DNA of 64,000 nucleotides, from positions 18,191,568 through 18,255,567 of the forward strand of contig CM025849.1 in NCBI GenBank assembly GCA_003952965.2. The letters are read 5' to 3'. The notes beneath the pieces are model-generated. The model searched no databases. It had not been told where the DNA came from and was given only the letters and a program-made list of their open reading frames with translations. Positions 1 to 12,252 of the stretch are shown piece by piece (within the stretch, counting starts at the first letter, position 1; every line of letters begins with the position of its first letter). Origin of the DNA: Morella rubra. Lineage: Eukaryota > Streptophyta > Magnoliopsida > Fagales > Myricaceae. Position numbers and translations under genes: made by a program.

Positions 1-195
1 ATCTTAGATATAATTTTTTGGAAGAGCCGACATGAGCCTCCGTGGTGTGGTGGTCATGAGTTATTCGGCCTAGTAAAGTTTAAGATTTTTAAACCGATTG
101 GTATTTTGAGACTGTGTTTAATTACTTCAAGCCATCGATCAAGATGCAATTATTAGAAATAGGATCCCATATTCCGTATGCGCGTTAATTGCTAG

Positions 196-245
<50 letters not shown>

Positions 246-339
246 CCGCTGCAAGAATTTAGTACGTTCTGGAGTGTTCCTTGTTGGGAATGCTCGCGGC
301 TGTCATTAGCCTCGATGAGCTAGCGTTCGGGGCGTGACA
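1..339 (+). mobile_element. Family A giant LTR, 3' end only (cut by window edge)
   Basis: This is the right-hand end of a third family A copy. It lines up with 16440-16871: both carry the block on nearby gene polarity-free text such as GAGCCTCC, an A-rich tract, then AAATTCCGC, GCTCGCGGCTGTCATTAGCC and the terminus GGGGCGTGACA. A run of about 45 A residues lies at 199-243. It sits inside a chromovirus LTR fragment that resumes at 340. The left end and any target duplication lie outside the window. Confidence 0.75.
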
Positions 340-1717
340 AACACTTTGATTTCTCTGTTAAGAACCAGCTTAATCACCATGTTGAAAATTCGAATTTTGA
401 CATGAAAAGTATTGAAATCAGAAGGAAAGAATATATTCAAGCTTTGAAAAACAACTTTTGGAAGAAATTTTGAAAAGAAATGGATTAAAATTGAAAAACA
501 ACTTGAAAACGAATCGAACTTTGAAAATGATACTTTTTCGAAAGGACGAGCTTGTTCTTTGTCAAGAACATGAAGAACAAGAAGAACACTAGGAAGAATA
601 GAAAAACACTAATAACATCAAGCGATACTAGAATAATAATGATAAGAGATTAGCAATAATCATCTCGAAAACTAGAATCGAAATCAAAGATAACCAACAA
701 AAATTTACCTCTAAGAATACTTGATCTTTGCTAAACTTTTTCCTCCTCTTTCTACCACTTCACTCTTTCTCTCAAGACTTAACTCACAAAAATTCAGATT
801 GAATGGTGTACTCTTCAAAGGTCGAAATGTACCCCTATTTTTAGGAAAACACGGCCGGTTGCATTCCGACATGTGTTTGGCCTAGCTAGGCTAGCTTTGG
901 TGAGTCACTAGGTTACATTTCTCTCATCTCGACACCTAGCAACCTATAGCAGCTGCATGGCAAGGCTATGGCCGAAATTCTCCTAGGTAGCAATGGCAAG
1001 TCATCGTCGAAACTCCTACGGTTTGACACTTCGTGCTTTCTAGGTTTAGCCTTTTTGGTCGTGCTTTTTGCATCGATTCGTCATGCTTCTAGCTTTGATT
1101 TGTCGTGCTATCTTGCCCTCATAGGTGTCACTCTCTAGGGCAGTTGAAATTTCCTTTCTTAATGGCTAAGTTTTGCTAATTGTTTCACTAATCTTCCGAT
1201 AATCTCAAATCAACCTAATTGCTCCCGATAAATCGACCTACTTGCCTCCAAAGAATAAAAAGTCTCTAAATTTGAACCATAAACTCGTGGATGAACTCCC
1301 AACATATTAAAAGAATAAAAATCATGTAGTTTGATTTTCAAGACAAAAATGTCCTGCTTGCTTTAAAAATTAAATTGATCCAATACTGAGCTCCTCAACA
1401 TTTTGAACAACAACCTAGTTGTATACGAACTCCAAATCTCACTTAATCATGTCCTAATCAAGGTTTCGAGTTAAAAACAACCAACTAGCTTAAAATTTTA
1501 AATTGATCAATACGTACTCCTCAATCTATTGAACAATAACTCAGTTGGAGGTGAACTCCAATTCTCACTAAATCATGTCTTAATCAAGGTTTCGAACTTA
1601 GTATCTCAAGTACTAAATAATCTCTCTTAGTCACTAAATATCCCTAATGCACTACTAATCACAAACGAGATATCATAAATAATAAGCATGCGATGTTTGA
1701 AAGCTCGGGGTATGACA
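340..1717 (-). repeat. Chromovirus (family B) LTR fragment
   Basis: This is an LTR fragment of the chromovirus family whose full copy spans 1807-19384. It matches the inner part of that 3' LTR and the solo LTR at 35138-37400, and ends with the same GCTCGGGGTATGACA. The orientation is the same: read on the minus strand the LTR begins TGTCATACCCC. Its outer part was separated by the family A insertion at the window start. It is probably a solo LTR, but this cannot be settled inside the window. Confidence 0.75.
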
Positions 1718-1806
1718 CCTTCGTAACTCTCAGATAGTTTCTGATCAAAGTAGGGTTTTGTAGCTTCCCAAGGTGGTCTTAGTAACTTGCGACGAAGATG
1801 CGATAG
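1718..1806 (+). pseudogene. Copia-like gag fragment, left of the chromovirus
   Basis: This short piece lies between two chromovirus LTRs. It ends in GATAG, the 5-bp target duplication of the chromovirus, so it is the left half of the sequence that element entered; the right half is 19385-19643. The right half looks like a copia gag zinc-knuckle region, so this piece is taken to be the same fossil by position. On its own it is too short to classify. Confidence 0.4.
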
Positions 1807-4078
1807 TGTAATAGCTCGGACCGTGAAGACCTCAAATGTTGCCTTATAGTAATGGACACAACTAATAAAGCTGAGGTTACGGCCTATGGGAAGATCGACA
1901 AAGCAACAAGATACTAAGCAAAACACACGAAGGACCTTTTATTAATACCGAGGTATTACAAAAGAGGACCAACTTTCTATAATGTACATACTAAAAAAAG
2001 AAAACTACAGCGGAAAACTAAGAAAACATAAAACGAAGATCTCTAATCTTCATCATCAATGTTATCCAAGTCTGAGATATTGATGTAGTTATCTGAGTGC
2101 GGAGTGATCCACCTATGTCCTCGTCCCTCTATTAGGACATCTAGGTCACGTGTGACATACACACGGAAAGTCAACTCCAGAGTGATAAAGCCATGTTGAA
2201 TGGCTTGGTGAACTCACCTAAATAAACCTCAGACATCTGCTAAAGAAAATATTTAACAAACAACGGTGAGTCCAAATGACTCAGTAAAGCTAGCGGTTAG
2301 TACAACAGAATAGCAGATACAATAAAAGATATTGAAGAAACCCGTTCAACAATAAAATCTCAACAGAATAAGAAAGTAAATGAAAAGACTCAGTTTTCTC
2401 AAAAATGATCTTTTCCATTTTTCAATCACCACTACTCTCACTCCAGAGTGAATCACTTGGCCAGAGTGACGGGTTACAAGTAACCTCCGTATCTTTGCGG
2501 CATTACTCCCAGTAGAGAAAAACTCCCAGAGTGAGTATCCTATAAAGGATCTTTCCGCGTACGACGGAGAGGCCAGAATGTCACAACAAGTGAACACATC
2601 CTCTTGTGCACAGTACTGTCACGTCTTCACAGTATTACGTTAAGTATGCATGTCTCATGTCAACGCCCATACATATCATTCATGATATGCAACACCTTAA
2701 CCATACTTGAACATCACAATATTCCTTTCCAACGTACAAGTTAAGTATGCATGTCTCATATCAACGCCCATACATCTCATTTATGATATGCAACACCTTA
2801 ACTCGTTTCCATCATCACAACATTATAAAACATTTCTCAAAGGAAAATGTTGTGAAGGCAAAAACAACACTTTGATTTCTCGGTTAAAAACCGGCTTAAT
2901 CACCACGTAGAAAATACTAATTTTGACATAAAAAGTATTGAAATCAAAAGGAAAGAAATATGTTCAAGCTTTGAAAAACAACTTTTGGAAGAAATTTTGA
3001 AAAGAAACGGATCAAAGTTGAAAAACAACTTGAAAACGAATCGAACTTTGAAAATGATACTTTTTCGAAAGGACGAGCTTGTTCTTCGTCAAGAACACGA
3101 AGAACATCAAGAACATCAAAATGAATAACGTAAACAACATCACTAGATGCTAGAATAAGAAATACAAGAGATTCACAAATCATCTTGAAAACTTAAGAAT
3201 CGAAATCAAAGATAACCAACTAAACTTTACCTCTAAGCGAGCTTGATCGCTAAACTTCTCTTAATCGATTTCTTCCTTCTTCCTTCTACTTCACTTCACT
3301 ACTAATCTCAAGTTTAACTCACAATTATCAAAGGAATGGTGTAAGTGTAAATGGCCGACCACCCCCTATTTATAGGCAAGCTTGGTTGTCACATCGACAC
3401 GTGTCTAGGCTAGCTTCCGGTGACTCAAAAGGCTACATCGAGACGACACCCAACACCCCAAGCAGCTGCTGAGCATGCTATGGCCGAATTTTCACTATAG
3501 CTTGGTGAGTCGCCGCCTAGGTCCACCGGTGGTCGACACCTCGAGCTTCCTAGGTCCTAGCCTTTTTGTCGTGCTTTTTGCATCGATTTGTCGTGCTTCT
3601 AGCTTTGATTTGTCGTGCTATCTAGCCATCATATGTGTCACTCTCTAGGGCAGCCGAAATTCATTTTAATGGCTAAGTTTTGCTAATCGCTTCACTAATC
3701 TTCCGATGATAAATCAACCTATTGCTTCTTAATTGACCTACTTGCTTCGAAAAATAAAAAGTCTCCAAATTTAAACCATAAACTCATGGATAATCTCCCA
3801 ACATATTAAAAGAATAAAAATCATGTGGTTCGGTTTTCGAGACAAAAATGTCCTACTAGCTTAAAAAATTAAATTGATCCAATACGACTCCTCAACATTC
3901 TGAACAACAACCTAGTTGCAAGCGAACTCCAAATCTCACTAAATCATGTCCTAATCAAGGTTTTGAACTTAGTTCTCAAGTACTAATAATCTCTCTTAGT
4001 CACTAAGTACCCCAAATGCACTACTAAACAAAAGCATAAACAATATGCATGTTATGTTTGAAAGCTCGGGGTATGACA
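1807..4078 (-). repeat. Chromovirus 3' LTR (full length)
   Basis: This 2,272-bp LTR starts with TGTAATAGC and ends with GGGTATGACA on the plus strand. It is nearly the same length as the solo copy at 35138-37400 (2,263 bp). Inside, a block of about 100 bp around AAGTATGCATGTCTCAT occurs twice in tandem (about 2640-2700 and 2740-2800), and the same doublet is seen in the solo copy. The high-coordinate end abuts the polypurine tract. Confidence 0.9.
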
Positions 4079-4093
4079 TACTCCCCCACTTAA
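4079..4093 (-). other. Polypurine tract of the chromovirus
   Basis: Read on the minus strand the bases just upstream of the 3' LTR are AAGTGGGGGAGTA, a purine tract of the kind that primes plus-strand DNA synthesis in LTR retrotransposons. Its position, directly against the LTR terminus, confirms the LTR boundary at 4078. Confidence 0.8.
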
Positions 4094-6929
4094 AATAATT
4101 CCGTCCTCGGAATTTAAACATAACACAAGAACGTACCAATTAATCAAACAAGTGAGGATACTTGTCATGCATGTCTGCCTCTAACTCCCATGAAGCTTCG
4201 TGATATCATGACTCTGCCATAACACTTTCACTAAAGGAATCTTCCTGTTACGCAGCTCTTGATCCTTTCTATCTAATATCGCCACAGGTTGCTCCTGATA
4301 GGTTAAGTTCTTTGCTATTTCATATAATCTATCACATGGGAAAGGCATCTATCACATGGAACATCTGGAACATTTTTCTCAACATAGAAATATGAAAAGT
4401 ATCATGTACTCCTTCCAATTCTGGTGGTAAGGCTAACTGATAAGCTGTTATTCCTACCTTACGTAGTATCTCAAAAGGTCCAACATATGGGGACTCAACT
4501 TTCCTTTCTTCCAAATCTCTTAACTCCTTTCATAGGAATCACCTTCAAGAATACTTTATCCCCTTCTTCAAATTCTAACGGTCGTCTACGATTATCAGCA
4601 TAACTCTTTTGTCTACTCTGAGCTACCTTCAACCTTTCCTTGATCACTTCTACCTTTTCACATGTCCTTTGGATTAGGTCAGATCCAATCATTTGCCTTT
4701 CTCCTACTTCATCCCAAAACAAAGGTGTTCTACATTTCTGTCCATAAAGAGCTTCGGGTGCCATCTGAATACTGGTCTAATATGTATTGTTATAAGCAAA
4801 TTCCACCAATGGTAAATATTGAATCCAAGATCCCTTGAATTCTAAAATACAAGCTCTCAACATATCCTCTAAGATCTGAATGACTCTTTCTGATTGACCA
4901 TCAGTTTGAGGATGAAATGCAGTACTAAACTTCAACTAACCTAATGCTTTTTGGAATCCTAAATTCCTTTTTGGATCCATTCCAAATTCGAGGTAAAACG
5001 TATCTCGATCAGAAACTATAGAACTAGGTATTCCATGAAGTCGTACAATTTCCTTAATGTATAACTCAGCCAACTTCTCAGAAGTATAACTAACCTTAAT
5101 AGGAATGAAATGAGCTGATTTTGTCAAGTAGTCTATAATAACCCAAATAGCATCTTGTCCAGTCAATGCTCTTGGTAACCCAACTACAAAATCCATAGCA
5201 ATATCATCCCATTTCCATACTGGGATCTGTAAGGGTTGTAACAATCCTACAGGTTTTTGATGTTCAGCTTTCACTGTTGACAAATCAAACTACTAACAAA
5301 CTTTGCTATCTCTCTTTTCATCCAGGCCACCAAAACTTAGCTTTCAAATCTTGGTACATCCTTGTGGAACCTGGATGCATTGAATACTTTGACCTATGAG
5401 CTTCCTGCAATATTTGTTCCTTAATCTCCTTATTGTCTGGAACCACTATCCTTTCTCTAAAGTATGCCAGTCCATCATTCCTAATCACTACCTCTGATTT
5501 TGAGTCCACAAGTTCTTTAACTATTGGGTCTTGAGCCTGCCCATCCTTAATCTGATCCTGTAATGAAGATTGAATTGTCAATGCATTTAATTGTTTCACT
5601 TCCTCATCCAAAAGTAATTCAATCTCATTCCTTTCCATATCTTTTTCCATTTCAGGAGACAACTTCTGACTCCTTTCCTTTCCTTCCATAAACTTCCTAC
5701 TCAAGGCATCTGCCACAACATTTGCCTTTCCAGGATGATAATTGATGGTACAATCATAGTCCTTGATTAACTCCAACCATCTTCTTTGTCTCATATTCAA
5801 CTCCTTTCTGAGTAAAGAAATATTTCAAACTCTTATGATCTGTATAGATTTCACACTTAACTCCATACAGATAATGTCTCCAAAGTTTCAGTGCAAACAC
5901 TACAGCTGCCAATTCTAAATCATGAGTGGGGTAATTCTTCTCGTGTGTCTTAAGCTGTCGTGATGCATATGCAATAATTTTCCCTTCCTGCATCAATACT
6001 CCTCCTAAACCTGTTCTAGAGGCATCGTATAGATAATATATACTTCTGATTCCTTGGGTAAGGCTAAAATAGGTGCAGTAATCAGTCTTCTTTTAACTCC
6101 TGAAAACTTTGCTCACATTCCTCCGTCCATATAAATTTAGCATTCTTCTTTGTCAATGCTGTCAGAGGTGATGCCAATTTCGAGAATCCTTCTACAAATC
6201 TACGATAATATCCAGCAAATCCAAGAAAACTTCTAATATCATGAACTGTAGTAGGTCTTGGCCAAGTATAAACTGCCTCTACTTTTCCTAGATCAACTGA
6301 TATACCTTCACTCGAAATAATATGTCCTAGAAATGCTACTTCCTTTAACAAAAATCACATTTCGAGAACTTAGCATATAAATGTTCATCCCTCAACCTTT
6401 GCAAAACCAACCTCAAATGATTCTCATGCTCTTCCTTACTCCTAGAGTATATCAATATATCATCAATGAATACTACCACAAAATGATCCAGAAAATCTCT
6501 AAATACCCTATGCATCAAATCCATAAATGCAGCAAGAGCATTTGTTAATCCAAAAGGCATTACTAGAATTTGTAATGGCCATACCTGGTACGAAAAGCTA
6601 TCTTTGGAATATCCTCCTTCCTAATTCTCAATTGATGATATCCTGACCTAAGATCAATCTTAGAAAATATTTCAGCACCATTCAATTGATCAAACAAATC
6701 ATCAATCTTAGGTAAAGGATAGTTATTCTGAATAGTAACCTTATTCAGCTCTCAATAGTCTATGCACATTATCATAGTGCCGTCATTTTTTTTGACAAAT
6801 AACACTAGAGCTCCCCAAGGTCAAACACTAGGTTTGATATACCTTTTATGCAATAAATCTTGCAGTTGTTCCTTTAATTCCTTTAGTTCAGCTGGGGCCA
6901 TCCTATATGGAGCTTTTGACAAAGGTGCA
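4094..6929 (-). pseudogene. Chromovirus pol, distal part: RT, RNase H, integrase, chromodomain
   Basis: The minus strand shows, from high to low coordinates, the end of the reverse transcriptase (6345-6929, with the [11 protein letters not shown] catalytic motif near 6430-6460), an RNase H segment (5754-5996, [20 protein letters not shown]), the zinc-binding and core integrase region (4936-5800, with the MDFVVGLP and HGIPSSIVSDRD motifs), and a C-terminal stretch with a chromodomain-like end at 4100-4514 (PYVGPFEIL, then a VLWQSHD motif). These are standard for plant chromoviruses. The frames are broken in several places; this is a fossil with no expected product. The upstream half of the same pol lies beyond the family A insertion, from 16872. 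Confidence 0.88.
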
Positions 6930-7438
6930 TGTGAGACCCCAACTTTTAGGTTTCCTTCAATGTCAACTTTTTTGCTTTCGACTCTTTAAGTTTTGCACTA
7001 TCCTAAATTATTGAGAAAAGACATGTATGGTTGATTTGATTTAAAACTGTGTCTAAGGTGAAATTTTCCTCTAACATTTTCATGCATCTTTAGTTATAAT
7101 TTAAATGTTATATTGTTTGCGAATTTAATAGTGATAAATTTTATTATTGGGGTTAATTATGCTAGTCATTTTTATTTGTTCAAGTATATCCCTAAATTTG
7201 CAATATTTAGAAGGATTTGAACTAGGGGCTTTGATCTTTGAAAATGTGTGTTGCTTGGAATCAAATGGAAGGGAGTCAATATTAGTCATATGAAGTGGCA
7301 AAAAAAAAAAAAAAAAAGAGAGAGAAAGAGAAAGGCTGCCGCCCATTCCTCCAATGGTGAATGGCATTTCAAACTAAGTTGGGGGCATGGAGGTCATTTC
7401 TCCCCCAAACTTGTTTCACACCATTTCCCCTCCCCCCT

Positions 7439-10400
7439 TGTCATGCCCCAAATGCTAGCCCGATGAGGCTAAAGACAGCCGCAAGCATTCCTAACAACGA
7501 ACGCTTCAGCGCACTTATTAAAATCTTGAAGCGGAAATTTTTTTTTTTTTTTAACTTGCCTATTACTAATTTAGAAAATATAAATTCCTATATCAATGAA
7601 CACACATAGGGAGACATTTAAAATCCAATCCTCAGCAATAACTCAAAGCAATAAATTATAATTACATTATGGTCCCAAAATATAAGTTGCATAAGAGCCT
7701 TAAGCCTCATAGGCTAAACAGACCATGACCACCACACATTGGAGGCTCATATCAGCTCTTTCAAAAATATAACTTAAGATCTACAGAAATAACAAGTTAG
7801 GGGAGGGCACCCTAGTCAACCCCCCACTTCGGGTTCTGGATCCTCCTCATGAATTTCCTCCCCTGAAATATCTGGAATGATACAATTTAAATTCTGTGAG
7901 TCGAATGACTCAGTAAGGTTTATGCATGGCATGATCATGGATGACAGGTAAAATATGTCAGAATGAATGGATGTTCATGTATGCAACTCTTGCACTTGAA
8001 CTTTAACTTAAAATCTCTTCATTATTGTTTGGGCTTTTTCTATCGCTCCATTTACCCCTGAAGTCAGGGTTGTGCGTTCCCTTCGGAACCGTTCCCCTTT
8101 CCCTTGGGAATATGTCATTTGGTCGAGCTAGCCCTTGATGTGGCCCCAGGCCTATGGCTAGACACGACCCTTAGAGGTCCACACCTTCTTGCAAGCATCC
8201 TTCAGTGTGGTTGCACATACCTCAAGAGCTACCCATCCTTCTCGCATTCGTCCTTCGGAGTGGATGCACCTATCTTACTTAGGTACGGTACCGACCATCC
8301 TATTTAGCCCATAACATATCATAAAATCTCATTTCATTTGCATAAAATTTCCCTTTCTTCCTTTGAGAAAATTAATGCAAATGCTCATGACGTGCTTGAT
8401 GACAATTAATCATGCTGTGTATCATTCCAGTTTTTGAAAAATAATTTTTCCACTTACCTCCGTCCACTTGAGCTTATGGTGGCACCTTGCCTACAAATGA
8501 GTCATACTAATGTCATTTAGAGGTTTACTAGATGTAGAGAATAATCATTCAATCAAATTCAGCACATCATACAAAATCACCCACATTTCTTGACTTCCCA
8601 ATGGTGATCCTACGATGCAAAGTATTATCTTAAGGTCGCTGAAGCCATAAGACTTGGATGCCAAACTGATCCTTACACTAATTTTCATAACACATTAAAA
8701 TTCCAGGTAATTTGGAGCTCGTTTGCCACTCGAAAGATTTACTCGAAAATGCGAGCTGCTGAGGACGTCCAAGCGGGCAGCCCCGACGTCTCCAGCTTCA
8801 AAATTCATAACTTCAAAAACACCGCTCCAAATTACATGAAATTTCTTTTAAAATATTCTTCTTTCATAGTTCAAGCTTGAAGATAAAAATCATAAGCATT
8901 TGTCGAAAACACTTCATATCAGATAAAATTCCTAGAGTAATACTGCTGCTGCCTCCAGCTCGGCCTTCTACTTTCAAAACATCACAACTTATTCATTACA
9001 CCTCTAAATCACACGAAATTTACCTTAAAATGTTCTTCTTTCACAAACTTAAAATTCAAGACCAGATTCATAAAATTTGGACTTAAAATGATCACTTAAA
9101 AGGCATTTGAAATGAGCAGAGCTCTGGACGTGCAAGGCTGCTGGCAGCTTGACGTCCGGACCTTGAACAACATATAACTCACCCAATACTTATCGGAATC
9201 ACCCAAGTATGGCTTAAAATCTTCGTATTTCGATGGCCTATAACATAGAATTCTCTCAAGATCAAGGGAATAAGAATAATCACATCAAAGGTCACTCCTA
9301 ATTTGAACCTTGTGATCTGCAGAAGTTAATTTCAGCAACAGGTTTTCAACAACTAGTTTACAAGCCTTCTCTTAGGCTTTTTATCATACACCTATGGTGC
9401 ATCATTGACACCTTATTTCAAGATTCATCTATGAATGTCTTCTTAGACCTCAAGACATTATTCAATTCAATCAAAGAAACAATAACAGAACCCTATCCTA
9501 CCCAATGGTTCTCGGTCTCCTTCATGCATAATCCCTAGGATAGTTTTGCATTTTCTATCATCCAAATTCCAATTCTTCTGCCCTTAATTCACCATGCAAA
9601 CCTAGATCCATAAAGGGCTGCAACCAAAATCAAACACCAAGGGTTCGGTTGCAACTCAGCAACCTAAAACATGCCTAATTCCCATTCTCCTTGTTTCACA
9701 AAGCACAATCTTACATTGCATGCATTGTTTCCTCACTTCTATGGCCAACCCGTGGCCTTCTTGCTCTTAAATTCATCCTTTAGCTTACTGTCATAGACCA
9801 CAATCATCATAAACATTTTCCAGCTTCACAACCCTCAAGTTTCTTGCAAGATCCACACCAATCTCTTAAGGAAAACAACATGCAAGCAAAGAGAAAACAA
9901 CCCGAGCATGCTTGATCTCTTTATTCTCCAAGTATAGTCCAATCCCTTTAAGTGTTTAGCTTGCTGATCTACCCACATTACCCACATGCAAGATACCTAC
10001 GTACCAGCATGCAAGAGCAAGCTACCATCAAGAGAAACATGAAAGAAATAAGGCAGTGAACACATTCGGCAACAACAAGTGTTTTCCCCAATTTCAACAT
10101 CACCTACCCGGCCATGCATGTGCAAAACAAGTTTCAGCTCTTGCCTACACTTCACAACAGAAGCTATTCTCTTAAAAATCCCCTACTTTTACAATTCCAA
10201 ATTCAAAACTTACAGCAATATCATGATTCTATCTTCATCAAGCCAAAGCTATTGCATTGTCCTTTCTTTTAGGCTTTCCAACAAACACTTATGACACAAC
10301 TATTTTTCTTTTGAAACCTTAACTCAAACTGACCGTGCATGCCTATTAGTTCTTGAAGTTCATCACTTGTAACTTGACTCTCTAATAAAACTCACATGCA

Positions 10401-11498
10401 TCTCAGCTTAGAGGTGAATCTAATACATAAAAAAAACCAAGAAGGTACTATACGCAAGGCTTGGTCACTTCCTGCCATAGCCGATCATCACATGCACCAA
10501 AAATAGAATTTTCTCTATGTTTACCTTCTGCCATAAGCTCCTATCTACAGCCAACTAACTTAGCACAGAAGTTCTTCTCCTTCATTCACATCTCTAGAAC
10601 ACTTTGCATGTCTACCTTTCATTCCCAACTCATCAATACTCAAATCCAACATGCAGCAAGGAAAAACAGAGGATAGCAACCGAAACTAACTCTAACAAAT
10701 TACCCACACAAAACTCACGGTTCCTATAGAATTTTGAATCCAAATGTTAGATCCCCCTTTACCTTGGCTTCTCTTGGTTTTCTCTACTGCAGCTGAAGTC
10801 TCTTCACTCCCACGGCAGTTTCCTCTTTCCTTTTTCTTCTTCTCTTCTTTCTTCTCCTTCTTCTTGGCTTTCCCCTTCTTCTCTTCTTCTTCTTCTTCTT
10901 CTTCTTCTTCTCGGCTTCTTCTCTTCTTCTCTCTCGGTTTTTCTTCTCTTCTCTCGCTTGTGTGTGAGTGATAGGGGAAGACGTAAAAAGGAAATGCGGA
11001 AGGGGGGGGGGAAATGGCGTGAAACAAGTTTGGGGGAGGAAATGACCTCCATGCCCCCAACTTAGTTTGCAACGCCATTCACCATTGGAGGAATGGGCGG
11101 CAGCCTTTCTCTTCTCTTTTTTTTTTTTGCCACTTAATATGACTAACGTTGACTCCCTTCCATTTTATTCCAAGCAACACACATTTTCAAAGATCAAAGC
11201 CCTAGTTCAAATCCTTCTAAATATTGCAAATTTAGGGATATACTTGAACAAATAAAAATGACTAGCATAATTAACCCCAATAATAAAATTTATCACTATT
11301 AAATTCGCAAACAATATAACATTTAAATTATAACTAAAGATGCATGAAAATGTTAGAGGAAAATTTCACCTTAGATATAGTTTTAATTCAAGTCAACCAT
11401 ACATGTCTTTCCCAATAATTTAGGGTAGTGCAAAAATTTAAAGAGTCAAATAAAATAAAAATTAACATTAAAAGAAACCTGAAAGTCGGGGTCTCACA
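7439..11498 (-). mobile_element. Family A giant solo LTR, inverted and nested
   Basis: On the minus strand this 4,060-bp repeat starts TGTGAGACCCC (at 11498) and ends GGGGCATGACA (at 7439). It is the same family as the surrounding plus-oriented copy and lies in the opposite direction. It entered a C-rich tract: the flanks are CCCCT on the left and CCCCC on the right, a likely 5-bp duplication with one difference. The surrounding LTR breaks off at 7438 within its C tract and resumes after 11503. Its 3' end holds an A/T-rich tract and the same GCTTCAAGATTTTA block as the other copies. Confidence 0.8.
10850..10965 (-). repeat. Purine-rich (GAA/GAG) simple repeat in the nested family A LTR
   Basis: The plus strand is a TTC/TCT-rich tract with about ten TTC triplets in a row. 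Its minus-strand reading gives a poly-Glu/Lys/Arg open frame that is a low-complexity artefact, not a protein. The mirrored tract is at 11555-11690. Confidence 0.85.
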
Positions 11499-11554
11499 CC
11501 CCCCCCCCTTCCGCATTTTCCTTTTTACGTCTTCCCCTATCACTCACACACAAG

Positions 11555-11690
11555 CGGGAGAAGAAGAAAGAAGAAAAGAAGAAGAGAAGAGAGAAGAGAG
11601 AAGAAGAAGAGAAGAAGAAGAAGAAGAGAGAAGAGAAGAAGGGGAAAGCCGAGAAGAAGAAGAGAAGAAGAAAAAGGAAAGAGGAAACTG
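11555..11690 (+). repeat. Purine-rich (GAA/GAG) simple repeat in the outer family A LTR
   Basis: This AGAAGAAGA-rich tract is the mirror of the one at 10850-10965 in the oppositely oriented copy. It differs from it mainly in the number and order of triplets. It lies a short way downstream of the C tract where the nested LTR entered. Confidence 0.85.
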
Positions 11691-12252
11691 CCGTGGGAGT
11701 GAAGAGACTTCAGCTGCAGTAGAGAAAACCAAGAGAAGCCAAGGTAAAGGGGGATCTAACATTTGGATTCAAAATTCTATAGGAACCGTGAGTTTTGTGT
11801 GGGTAATTTGTTAGAGTTAGTTTCGGTTGCTATCCTCTGTTTTTCCTTGCTGCATGTTGGATTTGAGTATTGATGAGTTGGGAATGAAAGGTAGACATGC
11901 AAAGTGTTCTAGAGATGTGAATGAAGGAGAAGAACTTCTGTGCTAAGTTAGTTGGCTGTAGATAGGAGCTTATGGCAGAAGGTAAACATAGAGAAAATTC
12001 TATTTTTGGTGCATGTGATGATCGGCTATGGCAGGAAGTGACCAAGCCTTGCGTATAGTACCTTCTTGGTTTTTTTTTATGTATTAGATTCACCTCTAAG
12101 CTGAGATGCATGTGAGTTTTATTAGAGAGTCAAGTTACAAGTGATGAACTTCAAGAACTAATAGGCATGCACGGTCAGTTTGAGTTAAGGTTTCAAAAGA
12201 AAAATAGTTGTGTCATAAGTGTTTGTTGGAAAGCCTAAAAGAAAGGACAATG

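Noticed and set aside
10692-11078. Open frame with a Glu/Lys/Arg-rich stretch, and its mirror at 11428-11814
   Set aside because: Both are readings of the GAA/GAG simple repeat and flanks in oppositely oriented family A LTRs; the same peptide appears from both only because the DNA is inverted. No protein motif.
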